The position numbers and the translations under genes are program-made. Under the pieces are notes generated by a model that did not search any database, was not told where the DNA came from, and was given only the letters and a program-made list of their open reading frames with translations. A DNA stretch of 64,000 nt from Hyphomonas sp. (GTDB lineage Bacteria; Pseudomonadota; Alphaproteobacteria; Caulobacterales; Hyphomonadaceae), in contig NZ_PNMA01000004.1 in NCBI RefSeq assembly GCF_013823385.1, positions 62,001 through 126,000 on the forward strand. Direction: 5' to 3'. Positions 53,220 to 61,499 of the stretch are shown here, piece by piece; position 1 is the stretch's first letter, and each line of letters opens with the position of its first letter.

Positions 53220-55034
53220 TTAGCGGCGATTGGATGTGCCGAACATGCGGGCGACGCGGTCTTCGGTGTCGTCATTGTCGGCAAAGATAACCGGCTCGCT
53301 GCGCCGGCGGTCGCGTTTACGCTGGTCGGCGATGCGGATTACGCCGCGTCCGGATGATTTGATATGGTATAGCTCAGCATCGGCCTGGCGCAGCATGCCG
53401 GCAAATCCCGTCTTGTGGTCGTGGAAGGCGATGCCGATGCTGGCGCCCACAGTGATGTAATTGCCCTCATGCTGCAGGGCCGTCTGGGCCGATTGCAGGA
53501 AGGCGTTGGCCTGGGTGATAATGTCCATCCGCCCCTGCCAGTGGTATCCGAGGATCAGGAACTCGTCCCCGCCGGTCCGGAAAATATCCCCGCGGCCGCC
53601 AAAATGTGCCCTCAGTTTTTCGGCCATCGAGACGAGCACCGCATCACCGGCGGCATGGCCAAAGGTTTCGTTGACCAGCCGGAAATTGTCGAGATCGATG
53701 GCGACAGCGGCGCCGTAGCGTTCGCTTGTCTGGCGGTTTTCCAGTTCGCAGATCCGGTCCAGCAGGCGCCGGTTGCCAAGCCCGGTCATCGCATCAGCGT
53801 TGGACCAGAACTCGGCTTGCCGCGCCCGTCCGCCCAGCACGGCGCTCAGATAGGCCAGCATGAAGGCAAAGGCGAGCGGCAGCAGATATTGATTGATCGG
53901 CAGGTATGGGGTCACATCTGCCATGCGCAGGTGAACCCATACCGTTACCAGGAGGCATGGCAGCCAGGCGATCAGCGCGCTGCGCGCCCCTGAAACCCCG
54001 CTTGAGGACATGATCGCCAGCCCGGCCACCAGGATCACAGGTCCGGCGCCGGTGGCAATGTAGAAGCTGATCCGCCCGATCCAGGAGGGAAGGCCCGCGC
54101 TGATGGCGGTGAGTGTGCTGATGAAGGCAATGGCGTAGAACACACGGTACAGGCGCGGCGCCTGCTTCTCCATGTCGAGAAACACCATGATAAACATGGT
54201 GCCGAACGCCATCATCATTGCCTGAATGAAAAATACGATCCGGCCGAAGTTGAAATGCAGGTGCATCCCGAAAATCGCGGTGACGAGCCCCGAAGAGAGC
54301 AGGATATAGACCGCCACCGAGAGGGCAAAACAGATATAGATACGAAATGATCCGTCGGCTGCCGCAAACGACATGGACCCCGCATAGACCGCAAAGGAGA
54401 GGGCTGCGCCGATAATCAGGCTCCAGATCAGGGTTTCCACGGCGACGCGGCGCGCAAAATGCGCTTCTGAGGAAATGATCGCCGGAAGGACGATCAGGGA
54501 GGAGCTGCGTACCCGGACAAAATATTCCCGGCTTTCGCCGGGCGGCACATACAGATGATACGCCGGATAGGCCGCTGCGATGCCGGCGCCCGTCACCGCG
54601 ACAGCAGACCCGGCCGTACTTTGGTGCAGGCTGCCATCGGGCCGTATTTCAAAGAGATCGGTGCGCTGCAGATAGGGAAACCGCAGGGCAAACTTGGCTG
54701 ACTCCACATCCGGACTGGTGTTCGTCAACGCAAAGCGAAGCCATACATCGCTCTGCCAGGCGGCGAATTGAGGTGTCCTGCTGCCTGCCGGCTTGAAATC
54801 CAGGGTGCCGGCAGATGCGATGACCTCTTCCGGCGCGAGGTTAGGGTCTATGGCCTCGGCGATCTGAAAAGTGGGGGTGAAAGCAGCGTCCGTCGGCAGT
54901 CCGGCAATATCGATGACACGGGGGGACGGGCCCGCCGAGGCGATGAGTGGCAGGAACAACCACCCCAGCACCGCGCAGATGGCGACCCTCCAAACGTTTG
55001 GATTTGTCCTTAACCAGATCATCATAAACCGCAT
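53220..55034 (-). CDS. Membrane diguanylate cyclase (7TMR-DISM extracellular, GGDEF)
   Basis: A protein of about 604 aa. A signal segment (residues 15-33), a periplasmic 7TMR-DISMED2-like beta domain (about 40-175), seven or so helices (about 185-410), then a GGDEF domain (about 420-570). The active site is intact: AIDLDNFRLVNETFGHAAGDAV and RTGGDEFLI near residue 490. Eight residues before GGDEF the arginine of the inhibitory RxxD site is replaced by glycine, so feedback inhibition by c-di-GMP is probably absent. The C-terminal 40 residues are highly charged. TTG at 55043 is an alternative start. c-di-GMP commonly controls pili and attachment, relevant to the Tad locus here. Confidence 0.88.
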   Translation of the reverse strand: MRFMMIWLRTNPNVWRVAICAVLGWLFLPLIASAGPSPRVIDIAGLPTDAAFTPTFQIAEAIDPNLAPEEVIASAGTLDFKPAGSRTPQFAAWQSDVWLRFALTNTSPDVESAKFALRFPYLQRTDLFEIRPDGSLHQSTAGSAVAVTGAGIAAAYPAYHLYVPPGESREYFVRVRSSSLIVLPAIISSEAHFARRVAVETLIWSLIIGAALSFAVYAGSMSFAAADGSFRIYICFALSVAVYILLSSGLVTAIFGMHLHFNFGRIVFFIQAMMMAFGTMFIMVFLDMEKQAPRLYRVFYAIAFISTLTAISAGLPSWIGRISFYIATGAGPVILVAGLAIMSSSGVSGARSALIAWLPCLLVTVWVHLRMADVTPYLPINQYLLPLAFAFMLAYLSAVLGGRARQAEFWSNADAMTGLGNRRLLDRICELENRQTSERYGAAVAIDLDNFRLVNETFGHAAGDAVLVSMAEKLRAHFGGRGDIFRTGGDEFLILGYHWQGRMDIITQANAFLQSAQTALQHEGNYITVGASIGIAFHDHKTGFAGMLRQADAELYHIKSSGRGVIRIADQRKRDRRRSEPVIFADNDDTEDRVARMFGTSNRR

Positions 55035-55161
55035 CAGCTCCAACTCTTGGTTTATAATGAAGCGGTAAATATCACGTTGTTTTCACGCGCGAATTATTCT
55101 CCTGAGCGAAAGGAAATGTCAGTATATCTCTGCGGGCTGCAACGGGAGGGCGTCTGCGGCG

Positions 55162-57546
55162 CTAGAGGCTCCTGCCGGGGGAGAGGTGGCTGGCCGCCGA
55201 GACGATCGCGTCAGCATCAATCATGAAGTGCCGGTAGAGATCGCCGATCGTGCCGGTCTGGCCGAAATGTTCCACGCCCAGCGGGGTCACGGCATGGCCT
55301 TTCACCCCGCCGATCCAGGCCAGTGTGGCCGGATGGCCATCGGTCACGGTGATCAGCTGCGCATGGCGCGGCACGCTCTCCATCAGCCGCTCGATCTGGC
55401 TGCGGGCGTTTTGCTGGCCGCGCGCGCGGGCGCGGCGGGCGGCGGTCCAGCCCGAGTTCAGCCGGTCGGCAGAGGTCACCGCCAGCACGCCGATATCCCG
55501 CCGCCCTTCGCCAATCCGCGCTGCCGCCTTGATGGCTTCGGGCGCGATCACGCCCTGATAGGCGATGATCACTTCGGCGTTCGGGCCGGGCCTCCGCAGC
55601 CAGTAGCCGCCATCGATCACGCCCTGCCGGAAGGCGGCGTCCTCGCGCGACCAGACGCGCACCTGCTCCACAGGGCGGGTGGAAAGCCGCAGATAGACCG
55701 AGCCGCCCGTCTCGTCGCGAAGCCAGGTGCGCTCGTCCGGGTCGCCCTCGCCATCGCGCTGGAGATAGTCGAACGACCAGTCCATGATGATCGAGAGTTC
55801 ATCCAGGAAAGCGGGCTCAAAGGAGACAATGCCGTCCTGGCTCATACCGATCAGCTGCGCGCCGATTGATTGGTGCGCGCCGCCTTCCGGGGCAAGCGTG
55901 ACGCCCGAAGGCGTGCCAGCGATGATGAAGCGCGCGTCCTGGTAACAGGCATAGTTCAGCGCATCGAGCCCGCGCGCCACGAAGGGATCATACACCGTCC
56001 CTATCGGGATCAGCCGCTCTCCAAACAGGGAATGGGAAAGCCCTGCCGCGCCCAGCAGCAGGAACAGGTTCATCTCCGCGATGCCGAGCTCGATATGCTG
56101 GCCTTCGGGCGAGAACGCCCATTTCTGCGCCGAAGGGATCTTCTCGTCCCGGAACGTGTCGGCCACATTCTCCCGCGCAAACAGGCCGCGCCGGTTCACC
56201 CAGCCGCCAAGATTGGTCGAGACCGTCACATCGGGAGATGTTGTCAGGATGCGCTGGGAAAGGTCGCTGTCGCCGCGGGCGAGCGCGTCGAGGATCTTGC
56301 CAAGGCCCGCCTGGGTCGAGAGCATCTCATCATCCAGAAACACCGGGCCGGGGGAGGGCACGCGCGGCGCCGAATACCGGCGCGGGCCCTTGGCGAAGAA
56401 AGGCACCTCCGCAAGGGCCGCCTTCAGATCGCCGGGCTCGGCGACCGTCGCAAACGGCTCCCACTCCTCGCCTTCGGCCACGCCCATGGCTTTCTGGAAG
56501 TCGGCCATCTGGGCCTTGGTCATCAGGCCGGCATGGTTGTCCTTGTGCCCGGCCAGCGGCGTGCCCCAGCCCTTGATCGTATAGGCGAGGAACACGGTCG
56601 GGCGCTCGTCATCTGCGCGCGAGAAAGCGTCCAGAAGCGTCTCGAGGCACTGCCCGCCCAGATTGTTCATCAGTTCACTGAGCTCAGCGTCCGACCGTTT
56701 CCCGATCAGCTCGGATACATCGCCCTGGTCGCCCAGCTCGTCCAGAAGGCGTTTGCGCCAGGCGGCCCCGCCCATATAGGTCAGCGCCGAGTAAAGCGAG
56801 TTGGGGCAATCCTCGATCCATTTCTTCAGCCGCTCGCCGCCCGGTTCGGTAAAGGCGGCCCGCTGCAGCGCGCCAAAGCGCAGCACGTCCACGCGCCAGC
56901 CGAAAGCCTTGAAGATCGCCTCGATCTTCGCCCAGAGGCCTTCATGCACAACCCCGTCGAGGCTCTGGCGGTTATAATCGATGATCCACCAGGTATTGCG
57001 CAGGCCATGCTTCCAGCCTTCCTGGAGGCATTCATAGACATTGCCTTCGTCAAGCTCGGCGTCGCCCACCAGGGCCACCATGCGGCCGGCCGGGCGCTTG
57101 CCAGACCCGAAATCCGTCCACGGACGGGCAATCAGATAATCCTGGATGATTGAGGCAAACGCTGTCTCCGCCACGCCGAGGCCGACCGAGCCGGTGGAGA
57201 AATCCACGTCATCAATATCCTTGGTGCGGGAGGGGTAGGACTGCGCCCCGCCATAGCCCCGGAAGTTTTCCAGCTTCTCCCGCGTCTGGCTGCCCATCAG
57301 ATAATGCATCGCATGGAACACCGGCGCGGCATGCGGCTTCACCGCCACCCGGTCTTCGGGGCGCAGCACGCTGAAATAGAGCGCCGTCATGATTGACACC
57401 ATCGACGCGCAGCTCGCCTGATGCCCGCCCACCTTCACATCATCATCGGCCTTCTCGCGCAGATGGTTGGCATTGTGAACGGTCCAGGCGGAAAGCCAGA
57501 GCAGGCGCTGCTCAATTGTTTTCAGCTGATCAAGGGAAAGGGGCAT
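55162..57546 (-). CDS. AceE-like thiamine-diphosphate-dependent E1 / transketolase-family enzyme
   Basis: A 794-aa protein resembling homodimeric pyruvate dehydrogenase E1 (AceE, about 890 aa) but shorter. The thiamine-diphosphate motif is VGDAELDEGNVYECLQEG with NTWWIIDYNRQSLDGVV. The pyrimidine-binding half has EGQHIELGIAEMNLFLLLGAAGLS and the C-terminal domain ends with LGVEHFGQTGTIGDLYRH, both close to AceE. Annotation pipelines often call this group transketolase. No lipoyl E2 or E3 gene is adjacent, so whether it works in a dehydrogenase complex is unclear. It is followed by no visible terminator. Confidence 0.82.
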   Translation of the reverse strand: MPLSLDQLKTIEQRLLWLSAWTVHNANHLREKADDDVKVGGHQASCASMVSIMTALYFSVLRPEDRVAVKPHAAPVFHAMHYLMGSQTREKLENFRGYGGAQSYPSRTKDIDDVDFSTGSVGLGVAETAFASIIQDYLIARPWTDFGSGKRPAGRMVALVGDAELDEGNVYECLQEGWKHGLRNTWWIIDYNRQSLDGVVHEGLWAKIEAIFKAFGWRVDVLRFGALQRAAFTEPGGERLKKWIEDCPNSLYSALTYMGGAAWRKRLLDELGDQGDVSELIGKRSDAELSELMNNLGGQCLETLLDAFSRADDERPTVFLAYTIKGWGTPLAGHKDNHAGLMTKAQMADFQKAMGVAEGEEWEPFATVAEPGDLKAALAEVPFFAKGPRRYSAPRVPSPGPVFLDDEMLSTQAGLGKILDALARGDSDLSQRILTTSPDVTVSTNLGGWVNRRGLFARENVADTFRDEKIPSAQKWAFSPEGQHIELGIAEMNLFLLLGAAGLSHSLFGERLIPIGTVYDPFVARGLDALNYACYQDARFIIAGTPSGVTLAPEGGAHQSIGAQLIGMSQDGIVSFEPAFLDELSIIMDWSFDYLQRDGEGDPDERTWLRDETGGSVYLRLSTRPVEQVRVWSREDAAFRQGVIDGGYWLRRPGPNAEVIIAYQGVIAPEAIKAAARIGEGRRDIGVLAVTSADRLNSGWTAARRARARGQQNARSQIERLMESVPRHAQLITVTDGHPATLAWIGGVKGHAVTPLGVEHFGQTGTIGDLYRHFMIDADAIVSAASHLSPGRSL

Positions 57547-57651
57547 GGGTTTGCGTTATCTCGTTGGGGAAGGGGCAATTCCTTCCGCCTAAATCAGGCG
57601 CGCGCGCAAGTCCATTGGACCGGCACAAAAGCCTGGCTGCGGCGCGGCGCG

Positions 57652-58653
57652 CTAAACGCCCATCCAGGCGCGCAGGTTCGTGAGGAACTGACCGACCCCG
57701 GCGCCGATGAAGAAAAAGGCAGCGGCGAGCGCGATATAGGGCCCGGCGAATATGCTCACAACGATGAGCGCGAGGACGGCCGCGACCAGCGAGAAAAACG
57801 GGATCAGGACGATCTGTCGAAGCAAGGCGCCGCCGGCATGCGCCCGCTCTGTGCGCCCTGCCGCCGCCACCGATAGTAGCCAGCGCAGGTGAAGCACCCG
57901 GCCTATGCCGAGTTTCACCGGCCCACCGGTTCCTGCGGCGTCGTCCAACGCGTCGGCCATGCGCTGCGTCATCACGAAATCCCCGATCTTTCGCCGGCCG
58001 ATCTGCAAATGATTGCGGCGCACTTCCGCCATCCGGAAGAGGCCGCCGCCTTCCATCACGACGCCGGACCCGATGCTGCCAATCTCGCCGCTATAGATGA
58101 CGCCCCACGGTCGCGCGAGCAGAAAGCCTGCCACCGGCGCCGCGATCCACATAAACAGGATTGTCCAGCCGAGCGCGGCGGAGCGCGGGTCTTTCTGGTT
58201 CAGTCCAAAAGCCGCTTCGATCTCGCGGTTCAGCGGCGCGCTCATCTTCTTGTTGCGCCAGCTATAGTCGATGACGAGGTCTTCGTATTTCTGACAAGTC
58301 TTGTCTGGCCCGCAAAGACGGGGCGGAAAGCCGAGGTCTGCGCGGATGCGGGCTTTGGGCTGGTCGCTGAGCGCGTCGTAAAGCGCCTGTTCCTGCGGTG
58401 TGAACGTCATCGGCTTCGAGCGCTTGTTCGCTGCGCGGTAGATGATCGTGCTGAAATAGGAGAAGGCCGCTTCCTGCCGGGCAGCAGCGTCGAGACGCGC
58501 ATCGCCTTCGCCGGCGATCGGAAAGGCAGCCTCGATCTCTTCTGGGGATGGAATGTCATTCAGATACGCTTGGGCCGCAGCAGGCGCCGCGATTGCCAGA
58601 AACGCTCCGAGCACAACGAACGCCGCTCTGACCCAGTGTGCGAATGCTCTCAT
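57652..58653 (-). CDS. Exported membrane protein of unknown function
   Basis: A 333-aa protein. A signal peptide (about 1-29, ending APAAAQA) precedes a periplasmic domain (30-160) containing the cysteine pair CGPDKTC. A membrane helix near 165-185 follows, then a basic soluble segment (about 190-275), and two helices near the C-terminus. No family recognised. The ATG at 58653, with GGGGG 6 nt before it, is preferred over upstream in-frame starts at 58665 and 58707. It lies about 105 bp upstream of the AceE-like gene on the same strand; a functional link is not evident. Confidence 0.7.
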   Translation of the reverse strand: MRAFAHWVRAAFVVLGAFLAIAAPAAAQAYLNDIPSPEEIEAAFPIAGEGDARLDAAARQEAAFSYFSTIIYRAANKRSKPMTFTPQEQALYDALSDQPKARIRADLGFPPRLCGPDKTCQKYEDLVIDYSWRNKKMSAPLNREIEAAFGLNQKDPRSAALGWTILFMWIAAPVAGFLLARPWGVIYSGEIGSIGSGVVMEGGGLFRMAEVRRNHLQIGRRKIGDFVMTQRMADALDDAAGTGGPVKLGIGRVLHLRWLLSVAAAGRTERAHAGGALLRQIVLIPFFSLVAAVLALIVVSIFAGPYIALAAAFFFIGAGVGQFLTNLRAWMGV

Positions 58654-58778
58654 GATCGCCCCCATCCGTGTTATTGCGAAATAACACCCAAAAGCGCAAA
58701 ATTTCAACTTTGGATCAGGGCGCTGTCCTGCGCGCGTTCGAACTGGCTTGATTCTGGCCTGAATTCTGGCTCGCTGCC

Positions 58779-59102
58779 TTAGCCCACCGAGCGGCGGGCC
58801 TTGTCGAACATGTCGGTCAGGGCCGCGCCGGGGCCATTGGCCACCTGATGATACCAGTCGGGCATCGCCTGCAACACGCCGGCCGCATCGGCCCAGCGGC
58901 GCACATTGGCGTCGGCGGTCAGCTGGAAAGCCTGGCGCATATAGTTCTCGTCTGCGCTGTCAAAGCCATCTGCCAGGGTGATCGAGGAGAAGCTGATCAT
59001 GCTTTTCTGCAGGGTCAGCATCGTGTCGAGCGATGCGGAGGTCAGGGCGAGAGACGCGCGCCAGGGCGCCAGCCACAAGTCAAACATCGGTTTCATATCC
59101 AT
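58779..59102 (-). CDS. Small amphipathic protein, possibly phasin-like
   Basis: A 107-aa protein without signal peptide, rich in Ala, Met and Leu, starting MDMKPMFDLWLAPWRASL. It should be largely helical and amphipathic. The layout recalls short phasin-like proteins that coat polyhydroxyalkanoate granules, but I cannot assign it to a family with certainty. It is divergent from murI with 110 bp between starts and precedes the unknown membrane gene on the same strand by about 125 bp. Confidence 0.6.
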   Translation of the reverse strand: MDMKPMFDLWLAPWRASLALTSASLDTMLTLQKSMISFSSITLADGFDSADENYMRQAFQLTADANVRRWADAAGVLQAMPDWYHQVANGPGAALTDMFDKARRSVG

Positions 59103-59212
59103 CAGCTTCGCTCTTTTTCTACGCCGCTATTGTGCGCTGCACAACAAATCTCATGCCAAAAGGCCGATTCTGCCCCGTTTTCGCCGCCCGGGAATGGTCT
59201 TAACTGCGCGGT

Positions 59213-60085
59213 ATGACTGCCGATGCGCCCCTTCCGTTTGAGCCTTCGCCCGCCAGGGGGCGTGTTCTGGTATTTGATTCCGGGGTGGGCGGGCTGACCG
59301 TCGCGGGCGAGATCCGGGCCCTCGGGCCGCGCCTTTCGGTCCATTACGCCGCCGATACCGGCTTTTTCCCATATGGGGACAAGTCCGACGAGGCCCTGCG
59401 CGCCCGCCTGCCGGTGGTGGCGAAGGCGCTGGTAGAGGTGGTCCGGCCCGATGCCTTCGTCATCGCCTGCAATACGGCGAGCACGCTGGCGCTGGCCGAA
59501 GTGCGCGCCGCGCTGGATATCCCGGTCGTCGGCACGGTGCCGGCCATCAAGCCGGCGGCGAGGCTCACCGAAACCGGGACAATCGGCCTTCTCGCCACGC
59601 CCGGCACCATCCGCCGCGCCTACACCGCCCGGCTGATCGAGGAATTTGCCGGCGACAAGCGCGTTATCCTGCATGGCAGCCTGGAGCTGGTAAGGCTCGC
59701 CGAGGCCCATGCGCGGGGAGAGGATGTGCCGCCGGAGGCCTTTGCCGCCGCGCAGGCACCCCTGTTCGAGGCGCCCGGCGGTGATGAGATCGATACCATC
59801 GTGCTGGCCTGCACGCATTTCCCGCTGGTGCGCGGACAGCTGATCGCCACCGCGCCCCGCGCCGTCAGCTATATCGACAGCGGCGCGGCCATTGCCCGCC
59901 AGACGATCCGTGTGCTGCCTGCCAGAAACGATTCAGGCGGACAGGGAGGCACAGCCTGCCTCACAAGTCCGCCTGAAAGGGAAGAGGGAACCGTCCGCGT
60001 CCTGAGGCGCTACGGTTTTCCCGAGGTTCAGTTCGTGGCCATCGAGCCGATCGAAATGACTTCAGCGCCTTCGGCCGAGCCATAG
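59213..60085 (+). CDS. murI: Glutamate racemase MurI
   Basis: A 290-aa racemase supplying D-glutamate for MurD. The two catalytic cysteines are C86 in VIACNTAST and C200 in VLACTHFPL. The N-terminal VFDSGVGGLTV and FFPYGDKS are family signatures. The C-terminal tail past residue 240 is longer than usual and includes a Gly/Glu-rich linker. Its last 58 bases lie opposite the 3' end of the decarboxylase gene on the other strand, an unusual tail-to-tail overlap. D-glutamate made here serves the dcw operon 40 kb away. Confidence 0.95.
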   Translation: MTADAPLPFEPSPARGRVLVFDSGVGGLTVAGEIRALGPRLSVHYAADTGFFPYGDKSDEALRARLPVVAKALVEVVRPDAFVIACNTASTLALAEVRAALDIPVVGTVPAIKPAARLTETGTIGLLATPGTIRRAYTARLIEEFAGDKRVILHGSLELVRLAEAHARGEDVPPEAFAAAQAPLFEAPGGDEIDTIVLACTHFPLVRGQLIATAPRAVSYIDSGAAIARQTIRVLPARNDSGGQGGTACLTSPPEREEGTVRVLRRYGFPEVQFVAIEPIEMTSAPSAEP

Positions 60086-61224
60086 AGCGACGGCCAAGGG
60101 CTATCCTGAACAACCGCCAGCTCGGAGTCGCCGAAGCCATTGAAGCGCGTCGCCATCGAGCGGCCATAGGCGCCGATATTGCCGATCTCGATATAGTCGC
60201 CTTCGGTCAGGCCGGCCGGAAGCCAGACCTTGCCCGGAAGCATATCGGCCGAATCGCAGGTCGGTCCGTAGACGGTGTATTCCACCATCCGGCCGAGCTT
60301 GCGTCCGTCGCCCGAGATCGCGCGCATCGGGAACACCCAGTTCTCGTGCACGGCGTCATACAGCGCGCCATAGGAGCCTTCGTTGATGTAGAGCGCGTCG
60401 CCCTTCACCAGATCGACACCCACAAGCAGGCTTTCGGCTTCCGCCACCAGCGCGCGGCCCGGCTCGCACCACAGGTCAGCGTTCTCCAGAACGAACATGT
60501 TCTCGAACGAGCGCATCACCATGGCGACATAGTCGTCCATCGCCGGCGGGTTCTTGTCGGCATAGATTGCCGGGAAACCGCCGCCGACATCCACGATGTC
60601 CACGGTCACGCCCGCGTCGATGATGACGCGGCTGGCATCTGCCATCGCCTGTGCCCAGGCAGAAGGCTTCATCGCCTGGCTGCCCACATGGAAGGAAATG
60701 CCGAGTTCGTCAGCATAGCGGCGCGCCACGCTGAGAATGTCAGCAGCTTCCGCGGCGCTGGCGCCGAACTTGCCCGAAAGCGGCAGGGCCGATCCTTCGT
60801 TCGACACGGCAATGCGCACCAGGATCGTCAGATCCCTTGCAAAGTCGGTCGCGTCGAGAATCTTCTGCAGCTCGGCCATCGAGTCGGTGACGAAGATGCG
60901 CACGCCATGATTGAAGTAGGCACGGCGGATCGCCTGACGCGGTTTGACCGGGTGCAGGAAAGCGATGCGGGCGTCCGGGAAGCGACCGCGGATCAGCTCG
61001 ATTTCCTTTTCGGAAGCGGCGTCGAAGCTGCGGATGCCCCCTTCCCACAGCGCGTCGAGGACGTGCGGGGCAGGGTTCACCTTCACGGCATAGAATGCCT
61101 GGGCCGGGAATTTCTCCACAAACCAGGTCGCAGCCGCCGTCACGCGCTCCGGACGGAAGCAATACGTCGGCAGCTCGGGCTTTTGCTCGCGCGCAATATG
61201 ATACGGGGTCGCGTAAGTGTGCAT
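60028..61224 (-). CDS. Ornithine/lysine decarboxylase, alanine-racemase fold
   Basis: A 398-aa PLP enzyme of fold type III. The PLP lysine is K48 in FYAVKVNP. The glycine-rich phosphate-binding loop is VDIVDVGGGFPAIY, with WCEPGRALVAEAES, and the dimer-site cysteine is in VYGPTCDSADML. These match bacterial ornithine decarboxylases of the eukaryotic type, which in alphaproteobacteria often also act on lysine. It makes putrescine (or cadaverine), complementing AguAB. The ATG at 61224 has GGAGG 9 nt before it; the frame is open further up. A structured leader precedes it. The last 58 bases overlap murI. Confidence 0.92.
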   Translation of the reverse strand: MHTYATPYHIAREQKPELPTYCFRPERVTAAATWFVEKFPAQAFYAVKVNPAPHVLDALWEGGIRSFDAASEKEIELIRGRFPDARIAFLHPVKPRQAIRRAYFNHGVRIFVTDSMAELQKILDATDFARDLTILVRIAVSNEGSALPLSGKFGASAAEAADILSVARRYADELGISFHVGSQAMKPSAWAQAMADASRVIIDAGVTVDIVDVGGGFPAIYADKNPPAMDDYVAMVMRSFENMFVLENADLWCEPGRALVAEAESLLVGVDLVKGDALYINEGSYGALYDAVHENWVFPMRAISGDGRKLGRMVEYTVYGPTCDSADMLPGKVWLPAGLTEGDYIEIGNIGAYGRSMATRFNGFGDSELAVVQDSPWPSLYGSAEGAEVISIGSMATN

Positions 61225-61345
61225 GACACCTAACCTCCAAAGGGCTTCAAACCAGCTTTGGGCGTTAGTACAGGGGGCCCCCCTTGGTTGTCGGGTTAGC
61301 CCAGATGTCCGCCACATCGAATTTCAGGGGCCGAAATAGTGTACA
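61225..61345 (-). promoter_or_regulatory. Structured leader of the decarboxylase gene, possible speF-type RNA element
   Basis: Read on the minus strand, the leader can hide its ribosome binding site in two ways. GGUUAG within GGAGGUUAGG (plus 61230-61235) is complementary to CUAACC about 60 nt upstream (plus 61294-61299). CUUUGG next to the GGAGG (plus 61237-61242) pairs with CCAAAG (plus 61256-61261). A GGGGGGCCCCC block lies between. A leader RNA called speF is known ahead of ornithine decarboxylase genes in alphaproteobacteria; equivalence is inference. Confidence 0.5.
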
Positions 61346-61376
61346 ATGCCCGGGCATGCAAGAAGAAATTTTGCTC

Positions 61377-61405
61377 GTTACACAAGCTTGTCACAAAAGA
61401 GTAAC
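61377..61405 (+). promoter_or_regulatory. Possible Pho box upstream of pstS-like gene
   Basis: Three similar 7-mers at exact 11-bp spacing: GTTACAC (61377), TTGTCAC (61388) and GAGTAAC (61399). PhoB half-sites (CTGTCAT/C) repeat every 11 bp. A -10-like TAAAAT lies near 61438, farther downstream than is ideal. The gene is of the phosphate-binding family, which makes the call plausible but not firm. Confidence 0.4.
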
Positions 61406-61499
61406 GGTGCTGCGCCAGATAGCGCTTGCAAACATGGTAAAATGGCGCTCCGAAAACCGCGATCTCTGCGGTATTGGCGCTGTTCCCGGAGGTCTCCCG

